A DNA stretch of 64,000 bases from Achromobacter pestifer (GCF_013267355.1 NZ_CP053985.1:1178001-1242000); one strand, 5' to 3'. Counted from the first letter of the stretch, positions 44,786 to 53,476 are shown. Numbers and translations: made by a program. The notes: generated by a model from the sequence alone, not told the origin.

Positions 44786-46924
44786 TCAGAACCTATACGC
44801 TACGCCTGCGCTGAATGACCTGCCGTTGCCAGGCAGGAAGATCGGCATGGCGGGCGTGGCCGTATTGCGGATGGCATAGCTGCTGGCATAGGTCTTGTCC
44901 GTCAGGTTGTCGGCCTGCACGTATCCGCTCCAATGCGCGTCGTGCTCGTATGCGACCTTGAAACCCAGCAAGGCATAGGCGTTCTGTTGCGTGCCCGGCG
45001 CATTGGCGTGGTTGGTCTCGGTGTCGCTCATCAGCCAGCGCAGATTGGGGCCGAAACGCCAGCCGCCCAGGCGGTACATCACCTCCGCGCTGAGCAAGTG
45101 GCGCGGCACGCCGGCGATACGGTTGCCCTGGTATTCGCCGCTGCGGAAGCGGAAATCACTGAGGGTATAGGCGATGCGGTAATCGAACACCCCCTCGCCG
45201 GGCGAGGGCAGACTGCCGTTGATGCCGGCTTCGATACCCTGGTGGCGGGTGCGTCCGGCGTAGTTGTAGGTGCCTGCCGGCGTACCGTTGGCGTTGGTGA
45301 CGGACATCAGTTCGTCTTCGACGTTGCTGCGGTACAGGGACACGGTCCAGTTCAGATCCCGGCCGGCGACATTGAACGTGCCGTCTCCGCCGACTTCATA
45401 GGTCAGCGCGCGCTGCAGGTCGAGCTTGCTCATGGAGGTAACCGCGGTGGCGGGGTTCATGGGCGCGGGCACTTCGCCATTGACGATTTCCCAAAACGTG
45501 GGGGCTTCGTTGCTGCGGCTGACGTTGGCGTACCAACGCTGGGTGGCGGCAGGCTGCCAGATAATGCCCAGGCGCGGCGTGGCGTAGTTCCAGTCCTGGT
45601 CCAGGGTCTTGCCGCTATTGCGTTCGCGGGCGTCGCGCACGGCCTGGGTGTACTTCAGGTCGCCGACCAGGCTCAGTTGCTCGGTCACATGCCAATCCAG
45701 GCCGACCAGCGCGCTGCGGTTCTCGGCCTTGAGGTCATAGGCGCCGAACCGTTGCAGGCGGCGGCCATCGGCGGGGCGTATGGCGTAGAGATCGCGGTCC
45801 ATGTCGCTGCGCTGCCAGTCGAGCGCGACGCGATAGTCCACGCTGCCAGCCTTGCCAGCCAATTGCCAAACCAGGCCGTAGGTATCGCCATCCGTCACGT
45901 TGGCGACCTGCGGATTGGTAAAGTCATCGTTGGTGCGCTGCCAATAGATGCCTGCGGTCTGGTTGAGCGCGTCCGTGCCCCAGTAGCTCCGGTTGGCGAT
46001 GCGGAACTGGCTGGTGTCGCGATGCGGATCGCGCTTGTAGACGTTGTTGGCCAGGTCTTGCGGCGTATTGCCATCGCCCAGCACGCTGCGCGGGTCCTGG
46101 TACATGCGGGCCTTGGGCACGGGTTGGGGGATGTCGAACTTGAGGTCCGTGTAGGACAAGTAAGTACGGTTCTCGAAGGTGCCGCGGCGAAAGCCCAGGT
46201 TGCCCTGGAAGCTCGAGCGTTCGGACGAGGAATGGTGGCGGTAGCCGTCGGACTTGTCATAGCCGAAGCTGAAGCGGCCGTCCAGGCGCTCGTCCTCGAA
46301 GCCCTTGGATAGCGTGAGATTGCGGGTGCCGAAGCTGCCGCTGCCCAGGCGGATGACATCGCTCTGGGTTCCGGTCAGGGACTGGAAGTCGACCTCCCCG
46401 CCCAGCGTGGTCGCGCCGGGCGACAGCGCGTTGGCGCCGCGCCGCACGGTGACCAGGCCGGCGTTGCGCGGTTCCAGCAGGCTGATGATGAAGGAGCCGT
46501 CGGCGTCATTGAGCGGCAGACTGTCCTGCATCAGCAGGATGCCGCGGCTCAAGGGGTTGCTCTGGATGCCCGAACCGCGGATGTTCAGACGCGGCTGATC
46601 CAGTCCGCCGAAGAATTCCTGCACGATGACGCCGGGCTGGTAGTCCAGCGCGTCGCGCAGCGTGATCAGGCGCACTTCCTGCTGCGGCTGGGCCAGATTG
46701 GTACCGCCGGGCACGGTCTGCAATTCGGTCTGGGCCTGCTGCGGGCCGGGATCGAGGGCGCGGGTCAGGGATTGGCCGGACACGACCACGGGCGCCAGCG
46801 AGGGCACGGCCTGGCTGGCCGGGGCCACGCGCAGCTGGCCGGCTTCCTGGGCTAGGGCCGTGGACAGGCCGAGGGCGCTGAGAGTGAGGCTGGACGCCAG
46901 TTGGCGCAGGACGGGGGACGTCAT
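44786..46924 (-). CDS. TonB-dependent receptor without STN domain
   Basis: 712 residues. Signal peptide to about residue 25 (STALAQ), TonB-box-like LAPVVVSGQ, plug about 60-190 (TLRDALDYQPGVIVQEFFGG, then LRIRGSGIQ-type GSGIQSNPLSRG), barrel ending GVAYRF. It lacks an STN domain and adjacent sigma genes. It is the last gene of a putative operon with a CopD-like gene (34 bases upstream) and an ABC importer, all behind a Fur-like box, so it probably takes up an iron or metal complex. Ligand not readable. No sigma/anti-sigma signalling expected. Confidence 0.85.
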   Translation of the reverse strand: MTSPVLRQLASSLTLSALGLSTALAQEAGQLRVAPASQAVPSLAPVVVSGQSLTRALDPGPQQAQTELQTVPGGTNLAQPQQEVRLITLRDALDYQPGVIVQEFFGGLDQPRLNIRGSGIQSNPLSRGILLMQDSLPLNDADGSFIISLLEPRNAGLVTVRRGANALSPGATTLGGEVDFQSLTGTQSDVIRLGSGSFGTRNLTLSKGFEDERLDGRFSFGYDKSDGYRHHSSSERSSFQGNLGFRRGTFENRTYLSYTDLKFDIPQPVPKARMYQDPRSVLGDGNTPQDLANNVYKRDPHRDTSQFRIANRSYWGTDALNQTAGIYWQRTNDDFTNPQVANVTDGDTYGLVWQLAGKAGSVDYRVALDWQRSDMDRDLYAIRPADGRRLQRFGAYDLKAENRSALVGLDWHVTEQLSLVGDLKYTQAVRDARERNSGKTLDQDWNYATPRLGIIWQPAATQRWYANVSRSNEAPTFWEIVNGEVPAPMNPATAVTSMSKLDLQRALTYEVGGDGTFNVAGRDLNWTVSLYRSNVEDELMSVTNANGTPAGTYNYAGRTRHQGIEAGINGSLPSPGEGVFDYRIAYTLSDFRFRSGEYQGNRIAGVPRHLLSAEVMYRLGGWRFGPNLRWLMSDTETNHANAPGTQQNAYALLGFKVAYEHDAHWSGYVQADNLTDKTYASSYAIRNTATPAMPIFLPGNGRSFSAGVAYRF

Positions 46925-46958
46925 GGGGATGCTTCCGCGTAGAGCTGAATGGGCTGGG

Positions 46959-47402
46959 TTACCAGGACAGATGGAACATGGCTTTGGCCAGCAAGACGAT
47001 GCCGACCATGTGACAGAAGACGCTGATGTGCACGCGCCTGCGCAGCGCGCTGTGCAAACGCTGGCGCCGCGCCAGCGTCATGGCCGTGATCACGTGGACC
47101 AGCACGCTGGCGGCGAGCGCGATCTTGATCGACAGCAGCAGGCCGAAGGACGAACTGCCGGGGCTGGCAAGCGCGCCGCGGTACTGCCAGGCCATGCTCA
47201 GGCCAGCCAGGTACAACACCGCCACCGCCCAAGGCACCACGGCGCGCACGCGCGGGCCGAGCTGGCCGCCCAGTGCGCGGCGCACGTCCGCGGGCAGGCG
47301 CTTTTGCACGGGCTCCAGGAACAGCACCTCGAAGGTCACGGTGCCGACGAAGACGAAGGCAGCGAACAGGTGCAGAACGAGCAGAAAGGGATAGGTATTC
47401 AT
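46959..47402 (-). CDS. CopD-like four-helix membrane protein, copy A
   Basis: 147 residues, about four membrane helices. Histidines at H11 (VLHLF), in helix 3 (LVHVI), in helix 4 (VHISVFCHMV) and near the end (MFHLSW) are all kept in the second copy at 56707, suggesting heme or copper binding. It resembles the CopD/YoaI-like superfamily; the name is a guess. About 115 of 147 residues agree with copy B by eye. Start ATG 47402; an extension to 47549 would only read through the tandem repeats. Sits between the ABC ATPase and the TonB receptor gene. Confidence 0.75.
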   Translation of the reverse strand: MNTYPFLLVLHLFAAFVFVGTVTFEVLFLEPVQKRLPADVRRALGGQLGPRVRAVVPWAVAVLYLAGLSMAWQYRGALASPGSSSFGLLLSIKIALAASVLVHVITAMTLARRQRLHSALRRRVHISVFCHMVGIVLLAKAMFHLSW

Positions 47403-47431
47403 GGAAAGTCCGCTATCGGAAAACAGGAAAT

Positions 47432-47499
47432 CGAGTGGCTCGCATGTACGAGTGGCTCGCATGTTCGAGTGGCTCGCATGTTCGAGTGGCTCGCATGCA
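47432..47499. repeat. Four tandem 17-base repeats
   Basis: CGAGTGGCTCGCATGTT or close variants occur four times without gaps, at 47432-47448, 47449-47465, 47466-47482 and 47483-47499; only the last two bases vary (TA, TT, TT, CA). The array ends one base before the stop codon of the ABC ATPase and lies 29 bases before the CopD-like gene. Confidence 0.9.
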
Positions 47500-48219
47500 T
47501 CAGGGCTGCCCGCCGGCGGCCAGCAGTAGTTCGCGCAGGCGTTCCGCATCGGTTTTGGGCGTGCCGCCCGGCGGGCCGTTGCCGGAACACTCCGCCGGCC
47601 CCTCCAATGCGATGGGCGTGACGCGCCCCCGATGCACCATGACGCAACGGTCGACCAGCCCCAGCAGTTCCGCGGGGTCGTGGCTGATGCACAGCAAGGC
47701 CGCGCCGCTGCGGGCCAGTTCCTCGCCGCAGCAGGCAGCGAGCTGGCCGCGCAAGGCCGGGTCCAGCGCGCTGAAGGGCTCGTCCAGCATCAACAGGTCA
47801 GGCGCCAGCGCCAGGGCGCGGGCCAACGCGACGCGCTGTGCCATGCCGCCGGACAGCTCGCCGGGCCAGGACTGCATGGCGGCGTCCAGCCCCACGCGGC
47901 CCAGCCATTGCGCGGCCAGGGCGCGAGCCTGGGCAGGCGTATTTCCGGCCGCGCGCAGCGGCAAGGCGACGTTGTCCAGCGCGTGGCGCCATGGCAGCAG
48001 CCGAGGCTCTTGGAACATCAGCACGGGATGCCGGAAGCCGTTGCGCAGCGCGCCGCCGCTGGGGCGGGCCAAGCCGGCGGCCAGGCGCAACAGACTGCTC
48101 TTGCCCGCGCCGCTGGGGCCGATCAGCCCCAGCCGTTCGCCCGGGCGCAGCCGCAGGTTCACGTCCTGCAACACGGTCTGCGCGCCGTAGCGCAGCGACA
48201 GGGATTGCATCTCAAGCAT
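47500..48219 (-). CDS. ABC transporter ATPase, nitrate/taurine/aliphatic-sulfonate type
   Basis: 239 residues. Walker A GPSGAGKSS (35-43), Q-loop FQEPRLLPW, signature LSGGMAQRVALARAL, Walker B LLMLDEP and switch-His ISHD. FQEPRLLPW is typical of the SsuB/TauB/ThiZ group. C-terminal tail extends past the domain. Its start overlaps the permease stop by eight bases. The last codon touches the tandem repeats at 47432-47499. Confidence 0.9.
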   Translation of the reverse strand: MLEMQSLSLRYGAQTVLQDVNLRLRPGERLGLIGPSGAGKSSLLRLAAGLARPSGGALRNGFRHPVLMFQEPRLLPWRHALDNVALPLRAAGNTPAQARALAAQWLGRVGLDAAMQSWPGELSGGMAQRVALARALALAPDLLMLDEPFSALDPALRGQLAACCGEELARSGAALLCISHDPAELLGLVDRCVMVHRGRVTPIALEGPAECSGNGPPGGTPKTDAERLRELLLAAGGQP

Positions 48220-49021
48220 GGCTGGGCTCCATCCAGCGGCCCAGCCGGCGCTGCAAGGGTTGCAGGAAGGCGAACTCCAGCAAGGCCACCAGGCCCAGGA
48301 TCAGCAGGACCCAGGCGAACAGTTCGGCGGTGTCGAACGTGCTGCGGGCGTTGGCCAGCGCGTAGCCCACGCCATTCTCCGCGCCCAGCACTTCAGCCAT
48401 CACCACCAGCCGCACGCCACCGCAGGCGGCGATCAGCAGCGCCGCCAGCAGCGGCGCGCTGAGCGCCGGCAGATACAGATGGCGCAGGCGCAGCCAGGGG
48501 CCGTAGCGGTAGACGTGGGTCATCTCGATCAGTTTGCGGTCCACGTGCAGCATGCCCTTGACCGTGTTGACGTACATGCCGGGCGCCATCATCAGCGTCG
48601 TAATGAAGATCACCATGGGTGAGCCCAAGCCGAACCACAGCATGGCCAGCACCACGACGACCACCGGCGGCATGGCCATCAGCAGCCAGCGCAGCGGTTC
48701 GATCAAGCCGCGCAGGCGCGCGCTATGTCCGGCCAGCACGCCCAGCGCGAAGCCGATGGAAGCGCCTGCCAGCACCCCTGCGCCAATACGCATCAGACTG
48801 ACGCCCGCGTTGGCGAAGAATTGCGGGCTGCGCACCAGCGGACCGATCGCGCGCAGCGCTTCCCAAGGCGTGGCCATGAGCAGCGGACCGAGCTGGCGCG
48901 CAGCCACATGCCAGGCCAGCAAAAGCAGCAGCACGCCGGCTGCGCTCCAGGCGCGCGAGGTCCTCGCCGAGGCTCCCACGAAAGGACCTTTGGAGTGCTT
49001 GCTCATCAGGCCGGCCCTCAT
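48212..49021 (-). CDS. ABC transporter permease (SsuC/TauC/ThiX type)
   Basis: 269 residues. About six membrane helices; permease loop with a family-type EAA-like region (GPWLRLRHLYLPALSAPLLAA). ATG 49021 overlaps the binding-protein stop (ATGA); ATG 49006 is an alternative. A long N-terminal reading to 49279 is a shadow over the binding-protein gene. Works with the ATPase and binding protein in the same operon. Confidence 0.88.
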   Translation of the reverse strand: MRAGLMSKHSKGPFVGASARTSRAWSAAGVLLLLLAWHVAARQLGPLLMATPWEALRAIGPLVRSPQFFANAGVSLMRIGAGVLAGASIGFALGVLAGHSARLRGLIEPLRWLLMAMPPVVVVVLAMLWFGLGSPMVIFITTLMMAPGMYVNTVKGMLHVDRKLIEMTHVYRYGPWLRLRHLYLPALSAPLLAALLIAACGGVRLVVMAEVLGAENGVGYALANARSTFDTAELFAWVLLILGLVALLEFAFLQPLQRRLGRWMEPSHA

Positions 49022-50022
49022 GGTCCGTAGAAGCCGGCGGGCGGCAAGGCGCCCCCGATGGCTTGCGGGAAACGGCCAGCCAGCAAGCGATACAGCGCCT
49101 CGATCTCGGGACGCGCGTCGCGGGCGCTGCGGCTTTGCAGGCGCGTGCCGCGAATGGCGGTCTCGATGGCCGCCAGGGGCAGATGCGGCAGGTGCTCGCG
49201 CACCAGCGCGGCGCAGTCGGCAGGATGCTCGGCACACCAGCGCGCGGAGGCGGCGTAGGCCTGGTCCACCGCGCGGCACAGTGCCGCGTCGCCCGCCACG
49301 CCCGCCGCGGCCATAACGCCGGCCTGCGGCAGCGTGGGTTGCGCGGGAAAGGCGGCGCTCCAGGCCTGTTCCAGGCTTTGGCCGCGATGCAGCGCCGGCG
49401 CCCCGGCGGTCTGTTCAGCTCGCCACAACAGCAGCGAAGCCATGGGCTCGACCAGCAGCGCCTGCCCTGCCTGGCCATTGAGCATCAGCGCGATGGCATC
49501 CTGTCCGTCGCGGGTACGGCGCAAGGCAACAGGAGCCAGGCCCCGCGCGGCATGCGCCTCCAGCAAGGTATCCAGCAGCACGGCGGGCAGATCGCGCTGA
49601 AATGGCACCACCAGTTCGCGGCCAGCCAGATCGTCGAAGGTCCGAACCGCCGGATCGCGGCTGACCAGCCACAGGATGCCCCATACGGAGATGTTCAACA
49701 GGCGCACAGGCATGCCGCGGTTGTGCAGCAAGGCCGGCAGCGTGCAGGGAGCGGCGCTGAAATCCAGATCCCCGCTCACCAGCAGCGTGCGCAACTGGTC
49801 CGGCGTCTGCCACAGGCGGAAGCGCAACTGCCCGGCGTGTTCCGCCAGCGCGCCGGTGGCCGCCATGTGCATCAGGGGATAGCTGACCACGGCGCCGGGG
49901 CCTGCCAGTGTCAAGACGGCGCGGCGCTCCGGCGGCGCCGCGCGCAGGGCCCCCGCCGCGGGCAGCAGGGCCGCTCCCAGGGCCGCCGCGCAGAAGCGGC
50001 GGCGCATGTGCAAGTCGTTCAT
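49018..50022 (-). CDS. ABC transporter periplasmic binding protein (NMT1/ThiY/SsuA-like)
   Basis: 334 residues. MRRRFCAAALGAALLPAAG is a signal peptide with a twin-arginine-like RRRF, without the full Tat consensus. Mature chain of type II binding fold: VLTLAGPGAVVSYPLMHMAA, then WGILWLVSRDPAVRTFDDLAG and LVVPFQRDLPAVLLDTLL. Members bind thiamin precursors, sulfonates, nitrate or metal complexes; here the neighbouring TonB receptor and Fur-like box favour an iron-related ligand. First gene of the operon, promoter shared with the divergent Crp/Fnr gene. Confidence 0.82.
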   Translation of the reverse strand: MNDLHMRRRFCAAALGAALLPAAGALRAAPPERRAVLTLAGPGAVVSYPLMHMAATGALAEHAGQLRFRLWQTPDQLRTLLVSGDLDFSAAPCTLPALLHNRGMPVRLLNISVWGILWLVSRDPAVRTFDDLAGRELVVPFQRDLPAVLLDTLLEAHAARGLAPVALRRTRDGQDAIALMLNGQAGQALLVEPMASLLLWRAEQTAGAPALHRGQSLEQAWSAAFPAQPTLPQAGVMAAAGVAGDAALCRAVDQAYAASARWCAEHPADCAALVREHLPHLPLAAIETAIRGTRLQSRSARDARPEIEALYRLLAGRFPQAIGGALPPAGFYGP

Positions 50023-50030
50023 TGAGTTTC

Positions 50031-50051
50031 AAATAAGAATTGTTATCGTTT
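50031..50051. promoter_or_regulatory. Candidate Fur box in the divergent promoter region
   Basis: AATAAGAATTGTTATCGTT lies eleven bases before the binding-protein ATG and about 33 bases before the Crp/Fnr-type ATG. It contains ATAA/TTAT half-sites typical of Fur boxes. It would explain iron control of the ABC/CopD/TonB operon. Confidence 0.5.
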
Positions 50052-50083
50052 AAGATTCTCCCATTCACACTGAAAGACCCAGA

Positions 50084-50803
50084 ATGACAAATATCAATCT
50101 GGCCGGCGCGGCGGTGGCCGCCCTGCTGGCAAGGCATCCGCTGCTGCAAGGCTTGCCGCCGGGCGTGGCCCAGGAAGTCGCGGTCGACCTGCTGCGCGGC
50201 GCCAGCCCGCTACGGGCCGAGGCGGGGCAGATCCTGTTCAGCGAAGGCGACGAGGCCTCCAGCTACGTGCTGATAGAAAGCGGCCAGGCCGAGGTCATGC
50301 GCTACAGCTACAACGGCGATGAACGCGTGTTCCGTGTGTTCGAGCCGGGCCAGTTGATGGCGGAGGCGGCCATGTTCATGCCTCACGGCCGCTACCCCAT
50401 GCAGGCTCGCGCCCGCAGCGCGCTGCAGGGCTGGCGCCTGTGCCGCCGCCAGTTGCACGATGCTTGCCGCCGCTGCCCGGAGCTGGCGCTCAAGCTGCTG
50501 GCCGCGCTCAGCAAGAGCCTGTACGACCAGGTCAACAAAGTGGACTGGATGACTTCCAGTTCAGCGCCCGAGCGGCTGGCGAATTACCTCATGGGCCTGC
50601 ACGAACGCCAGGGCGCGGCGCTGACGCTGCCGCTGAACCAGCGCCAGCTTGCCGCTCACCTGGGCATCCGCGCCGAAACCTTGAGCCGCCTGCTCAACGA
50701 CTGGCAGACGCAGGGCTACATCAGCGGCAAGCGTTGCCAATGGGCGGTGCACGATCCAGCGCATCTGGCCAGGCTCGCGACGATGGCGAAGCGGCCGTTC
50801 TGA
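50084..50803 (+). CDS. Crp/Fnr-family transcriptional regulator
   Basis: 239 residues. Cyclic-nucleotide-type beta barrel (about 30-150), dimer helix, and a C-terminal helix-turn-helix (NQRQLAAHLGIRAETLSRLLN) like Fnr. The N-terminal four-cysteine cluster of oxygen-sensing Fnr is absent, so it is more like Dnr or NnrR: a heme or small-ligand sensor, possibly of nitric oxide (inference). A site of FNR type lies at 50861-50874 in front of the globin gene, 58 bases after its stop. Confidence 0.85.
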   Translation: MTNINLAGAAVAALLARHPLLQGLPPGVAQEVAVDLLRGASPLRAEAGQILFSEGDEASSYVLIESGQAEVMRYSYNGDERVFRVFEPGQLMAEAAMFMPHGRYPMQARARSALQGWRLCRRQLHDACRRCPELALKLLAALSKSLYDQVNKVDWMTSSSAPERLANYLMGLHERQGAALTLPLNQRQLAAHLGIRAETLSRLLNDWQTQGYISGKRCQWAVHDPAHLARLATMAKRPF

Positions 50804-50860
50804 CAGCGAGGCCGTGCCCACGCCACACGCTGGCCAGGAATGATCCCACTCTGGGCGCCA

Positions 50861-50874
50861 ATGACTTTTGTCAT
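50861..50874. promoter_or_regulatory. FNR/DNR-like dyad ATGAC-N4-GTCAT
   Basis: Five-base perfect arms with a four-base spacer, the geometry of TTGAT-N4-ATCAA sites. It lies 55-69 bases before the globin-fusion ATG, a normal activator position for a class II or nearby promoter. Confidence 0.6.
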
Positions 50875-50929
50875 CGGAGCAACGCCGGTGAGCGTCGGAC
50901 AATGCAGGCAGATCCTCTCCCCCGCTCCC

Positions 50930-51640
50930 ATGTCCGAATCCGCCTCTCCCCTTGCGCCTGTCCCGGCGGCTCCCCCGATCACGGAAGCAGACATCCGGCA
51001 ACTGGTGCACCGCTTCTATGCGCAAGTGCGCCAGGATGAAACCCTCGGTCCGATATTCGATTCCCGCGTGTCGGACTGGGACCACCACCTGGACCTGCTG
51101 TGCGATTTCTGGTCGGCGCTGCTGTTGGGCACGCGCCGCTTCAAGGGCGCACCGATTCCCGCCCATGCGCGCATCCCGGATCTTTCCTGGCCGCTGTTCC
51201 AGCGCTGGCTGGCCCTGTTCCATGGCGTCACCGCCGGGCTCGGCCAGCCGGCCTTGCAGGCCCAGGCCGACGCCATGGCCGAACGCATCGCGGCCAAGCT
51301 GTGGAGCGTGTGGCAGCAGCGCCAAAGTCTGCCGCGCCTGCCCGACTCGCTGCCTGAAGGCGTGCGGCCCTACCGCGACAGCCCCGTGTTCACGCCCGAC
51401 AACCTGCCGGCCGGTTTGCTTGCGGCGCATACGACCAAGGCAGGCACCTGGGGCTTGTTGAAGGTGCACGCCGGCGTGCTGCGCTACACGCTGGATGATC
51501 CGCCGCACGCCGAAGTGGTGCTGACGGCCGGACAGCAAGTGCTGATAGAACCGCAGGTGCGGCACCATGTGGCGTTCGAACTCCCGGGCAGCTTTCAGAT
51601 TACGTTCTGCCGCGCCGACGGTCCGCAAGACGGAACCTGA
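50930..51640 (+). CDS. Group III truncated hemoglobin fused to a DUF1971 (TehB-like) domain
   Basis: 236 residues from ATG 50930. Residues 17-133 form a group III (P) truncated globin: FYAQV with B10 tyrosine Y30, proximal heme ligand H79 (PIPAHARIP), and a G-helix WLALFHG (W93 onward). Residues ~142-225 are a DUF1971 cupin-like domain, PYRDSPVFTPDNLP, HTTKAGTWG, then HHVAFELPGSFQITF, as fused to the N-terminus of some tellurite-resistance TehB proteins. A globin of this type could bind or oxidise nitric oxide or respond to oxygen; the DUF1971 part may protect a metal or bind a small acid. Very likely regulated by the Crp/Fnr protein upstream. Cytoplasmic. Confidence 0.85.
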   Translation: MSESASPLAPVPAAPPITEADIRQLVHRFYAQVRQDETLGPIFDSRVSDWDHHLDLLCDFWSALLLGTRRFKGAPIPAHARIPDLSWPLFQRWLALFHGVTAGLGQPALQAQADAMAERIAAKLWSVWQQRQSLPRLPDSLPEGVRPYRDSPVFTPDNLPAGLLAAHTTKAGTWGLLKVHAGVLRYTLDDPPHAEVVLTAGQQVLIEPQVRHHVAFELPGSFQITFCRADGPQDGT

Positions 51641-51698
51641 CCGACTTCGCCTGGACTGCGCCGCAATCGTCGCCCGCTAGCGGCGAGCCGCCTTTGCT

Positions 51699-52271
51699 TC
51701 AGCCGGCCGCGGCGCTGAGATGCTCATAAAGAATCGCCGCGCCTATCCCCATCAGCGCGATCCCGCCCAGGATCTCGGCCCGCTTGCCGGCAACGCTGCC
51801 CAGCACCCGCCCGAGCATCACGCCCAGAGTCACCATCAAGGTGGTCGCCAGGCCGATGGCGATGGCCGCCACCACGATGTTCACGTCCACGAATGCCAGA
51901 CCCACGCCGACCGCCATGGCATCGATGCTGGTGGCCAAGCCCGTTGCGGCCAGAAGCCAGAAGGAATGGCGGGTGACGGGCGCGGTATCTTCGTCTTCCT
52001 CCTTGAGGCCGTTGCGTACCATGAGCAAGCCCAGGGTACAGAGCATTGCGAAGGCGATCCAATGGTCCCAGGCGACCACGTACCGGGCGGCGACGGAACC
52101 CAGTCCCCAGCCTATCACTGGGGTGATGGCTTCGATCACGCCGAAGATCAGCCCTGTGCGCAGGGCTTCCGGGAATCGGGGCTTGTAGAGCGCGGCGCCT
52201 TTGCTGATGGCGGCGGCGAAGGCGTCCGTGGACATGGCGAACGCGAGAACGATGATGGCGACGGCATTCAT
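51699..52271 (-). CDS. mntP: Manganese efflux pump MntP
   Basis: 190 residues, as for E. coli MntP (188). About six membrane helices with the family's charged residues: [15 protein letters not shown] in helix 1 and [16 protein letters not shown] in the middle, plus [19 protein letters not shown] 52271 was chosen; the longer frame from 52391 lies inside the riboswitch. Exports excess manganese. A yybP-ykoY riboswitch directly upstream confirms the role. Confidence 0.92.
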   Translation of the reverse strand: MNAVAIIVLAFAMSTDAFAAAISKGAALYKPRFPEALRTGLIFGVIEAITPVIGWGLGSVAARYVVAWDHWIAFAMLCTLGLLMVRNGLKEEDEDTAPVTRHSFWLLAATGLATSIDAMAVGVGLAFVDVNIVVAAIAIGLATTLMVTLGVMLGRVLGSVAGKRAEILGGIALMGIGAAILYEHLSAAAG

Positions 52272-52337
52272 ATGAGGAAGGATCCTGCTGGGCGGAAACG
52301 GCACGGATCTTCCGCGCCGCCCGGCGTCGCGCGAAAA

Positions 52338-52446
52338 ATCCGTGGTCTCGCCAAGCATGGATGCCGCCTGCGCCATGGCTGAGCCAGCCAAGAATGTTGA
52401 CGCAAGCCCCTGCGGAACTGGCCGCAGGGAGGCTACTCCCCAAAGA
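52338..52446 (-). ncRNA. yybP-ykoY manganese riboswitch
   Basis: On the minus strand the conserved pieces occur in order: GGGGAGTAGCC (52431-52441), GCGTCAACATTC, then GGCGAGACC (about 52345-52353), with a helix formed by GGGGAG and CTCCC-type pairing next to it. This matches the yybP-ykoY element. It senses manganese and opens mntP expression when manganese is high. About 65 bases separate it from the ATG. Confidence 0.85.
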
Positions 52447-52490
52447 GTGAAACCAGTCTAGCAGAGCCTGCTGACCAGTGTGTTACAGCG

Positions 52491-53459
52491 CTACTCCCCG
52501 CGTATTCCCGCCTTCTCGATCACCTCCTTCCAGCCCTTGGCCTCCCTGTCCACCCATTCCTGTGCCTGCGCCTTGCCCGCGAACGGCCCGCGCATGCCCA
52601 GCACGGCCATGCTTTGCTGGAACTCCGGCATGGCGTAGACCTTGGCCAGCGTGTCTTCCCATACCTGCGCGATTTCTTTAGGCGTGCCCTTGGGCGCCAT
52701 CACCAGGAATGCGAACGACACGTCGTAGTTTTTCAAGCCAGCCACGCCCGATTGCGCCGCGGTGGGGACTTCAGGCAGGTCGGCGTCGCGTTCCTTGCCC
52801 GACACCGCCAAGGCCTTCAGCTTGCCCGCCCGTACATGCGGCAGGACGCCGGGCGTGGCAAGAAAGGCAGCCTGTATCTGATCGCCCAACAGCGCGTTGA
52901 CGGCGGGCGCGTTGCCGCGGTACGGCACATGCGCGACTTCCAAGCCGGCCGCGAGACGGAGCTTCTCGAAGGCCAGGTTGCCGGGGCTGCCGTAGCCGGC
53001 GGAGGCATAAGTGATGCGGTTGGCCTTGGCGTAGCGCAGGAATTCGTTCAGCGTGTTGATGCCAAGCTCCGGACGCACCGCTAGCGCCAACCCGAAGGAT
53101 CCGGCCAAGCTCAGCGGTTCCAGTCGCTGGGTGACGTCCTTGTCCAGCCCCCTGAAGATGTATGGATTGACGGTCATGAGCGTGTCTAGCGTCATCAGCA
53201 GCGTATAGCCATCCGGCGCCGCCTGCGCCACGGACTGGGCGCCGATGTTGCCGGACGCGCCGGAGCGGTTCTCGACGACGATGGTCTGGCCCAGGATCTT
53301 GCCGGCATGCTGCGCGATGGCGCGGGCTTCGAGGTCCAGGGGACCCGCCGGCGGAAAGTTGACGATGAGGCGGACGGGACGCGAGGGGTAGTCGGACGCC
53401 ATGGCAACCGAGGTTCCGGCCGCGAGCAGCGCCGTACAGAACAGCAAGGACTTGATCAT
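52491..53459 (-). CDS. Bug-family tripartite tricarboxylate transporter binding protein
   Basis: 322 residues. Signal peptide (about 1-22, TSVAMAS), then the classic Bug opening YPSRPVRLIVNFPPAGPLD and QTIVVENRSGASGNIGAQ. Bug proteins bind many carboxylates and amides in Bordetella and relatives; no TctA/TctB membrane genes are present here. AGGAG precedes the ATG. It is the downstream gene of an operon with a sulfatase, so it may bind a sulfate ester or its product. Confidence 0.9.
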   Translation of the reverse strand: MIKSLLFCTALLAAGTSVAMASDYPSRPVRLIVNFPPAGPLDLEARAIAQHAGKILGQTIVVENRSGASGNIGAQSVAQAAPDGYTLLMTLDTLMTVNPYIFRGLDKDVTQRLEPLSLAGSFGLALAVRPELGINTLNEFLRYAKANRITYASAGYGSPGNLAFEKLRLAAGLEVAHVPYRGNAPAVNALLGDQIQAAFLATPGVLPHVRAGKLKALAVSGKERDADLPEVPTAAQSGVAGLKNYDVSFAFLVMAPKGTPKEIAQVWEDTLAKVYAMPEFQQSMAVLGMRGPFAGKAQAQEWVDREAKGWKEVIEKAGIRGE

Positions 53460-53476
53460 GCTTGGCTCCTGGATGG

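Noticed and set aside
47432..47499. CRISPR array
   Set aside because: Repeats are directly adjacent without spacers and only 17 bases long; no cas genes nearby.
49022..49279. N-terminal extension of the ABC permease
   Set aside because: Lies wholly over the binding-protein gene; the ATGA overlap at 49018-49021 gives the natural start.
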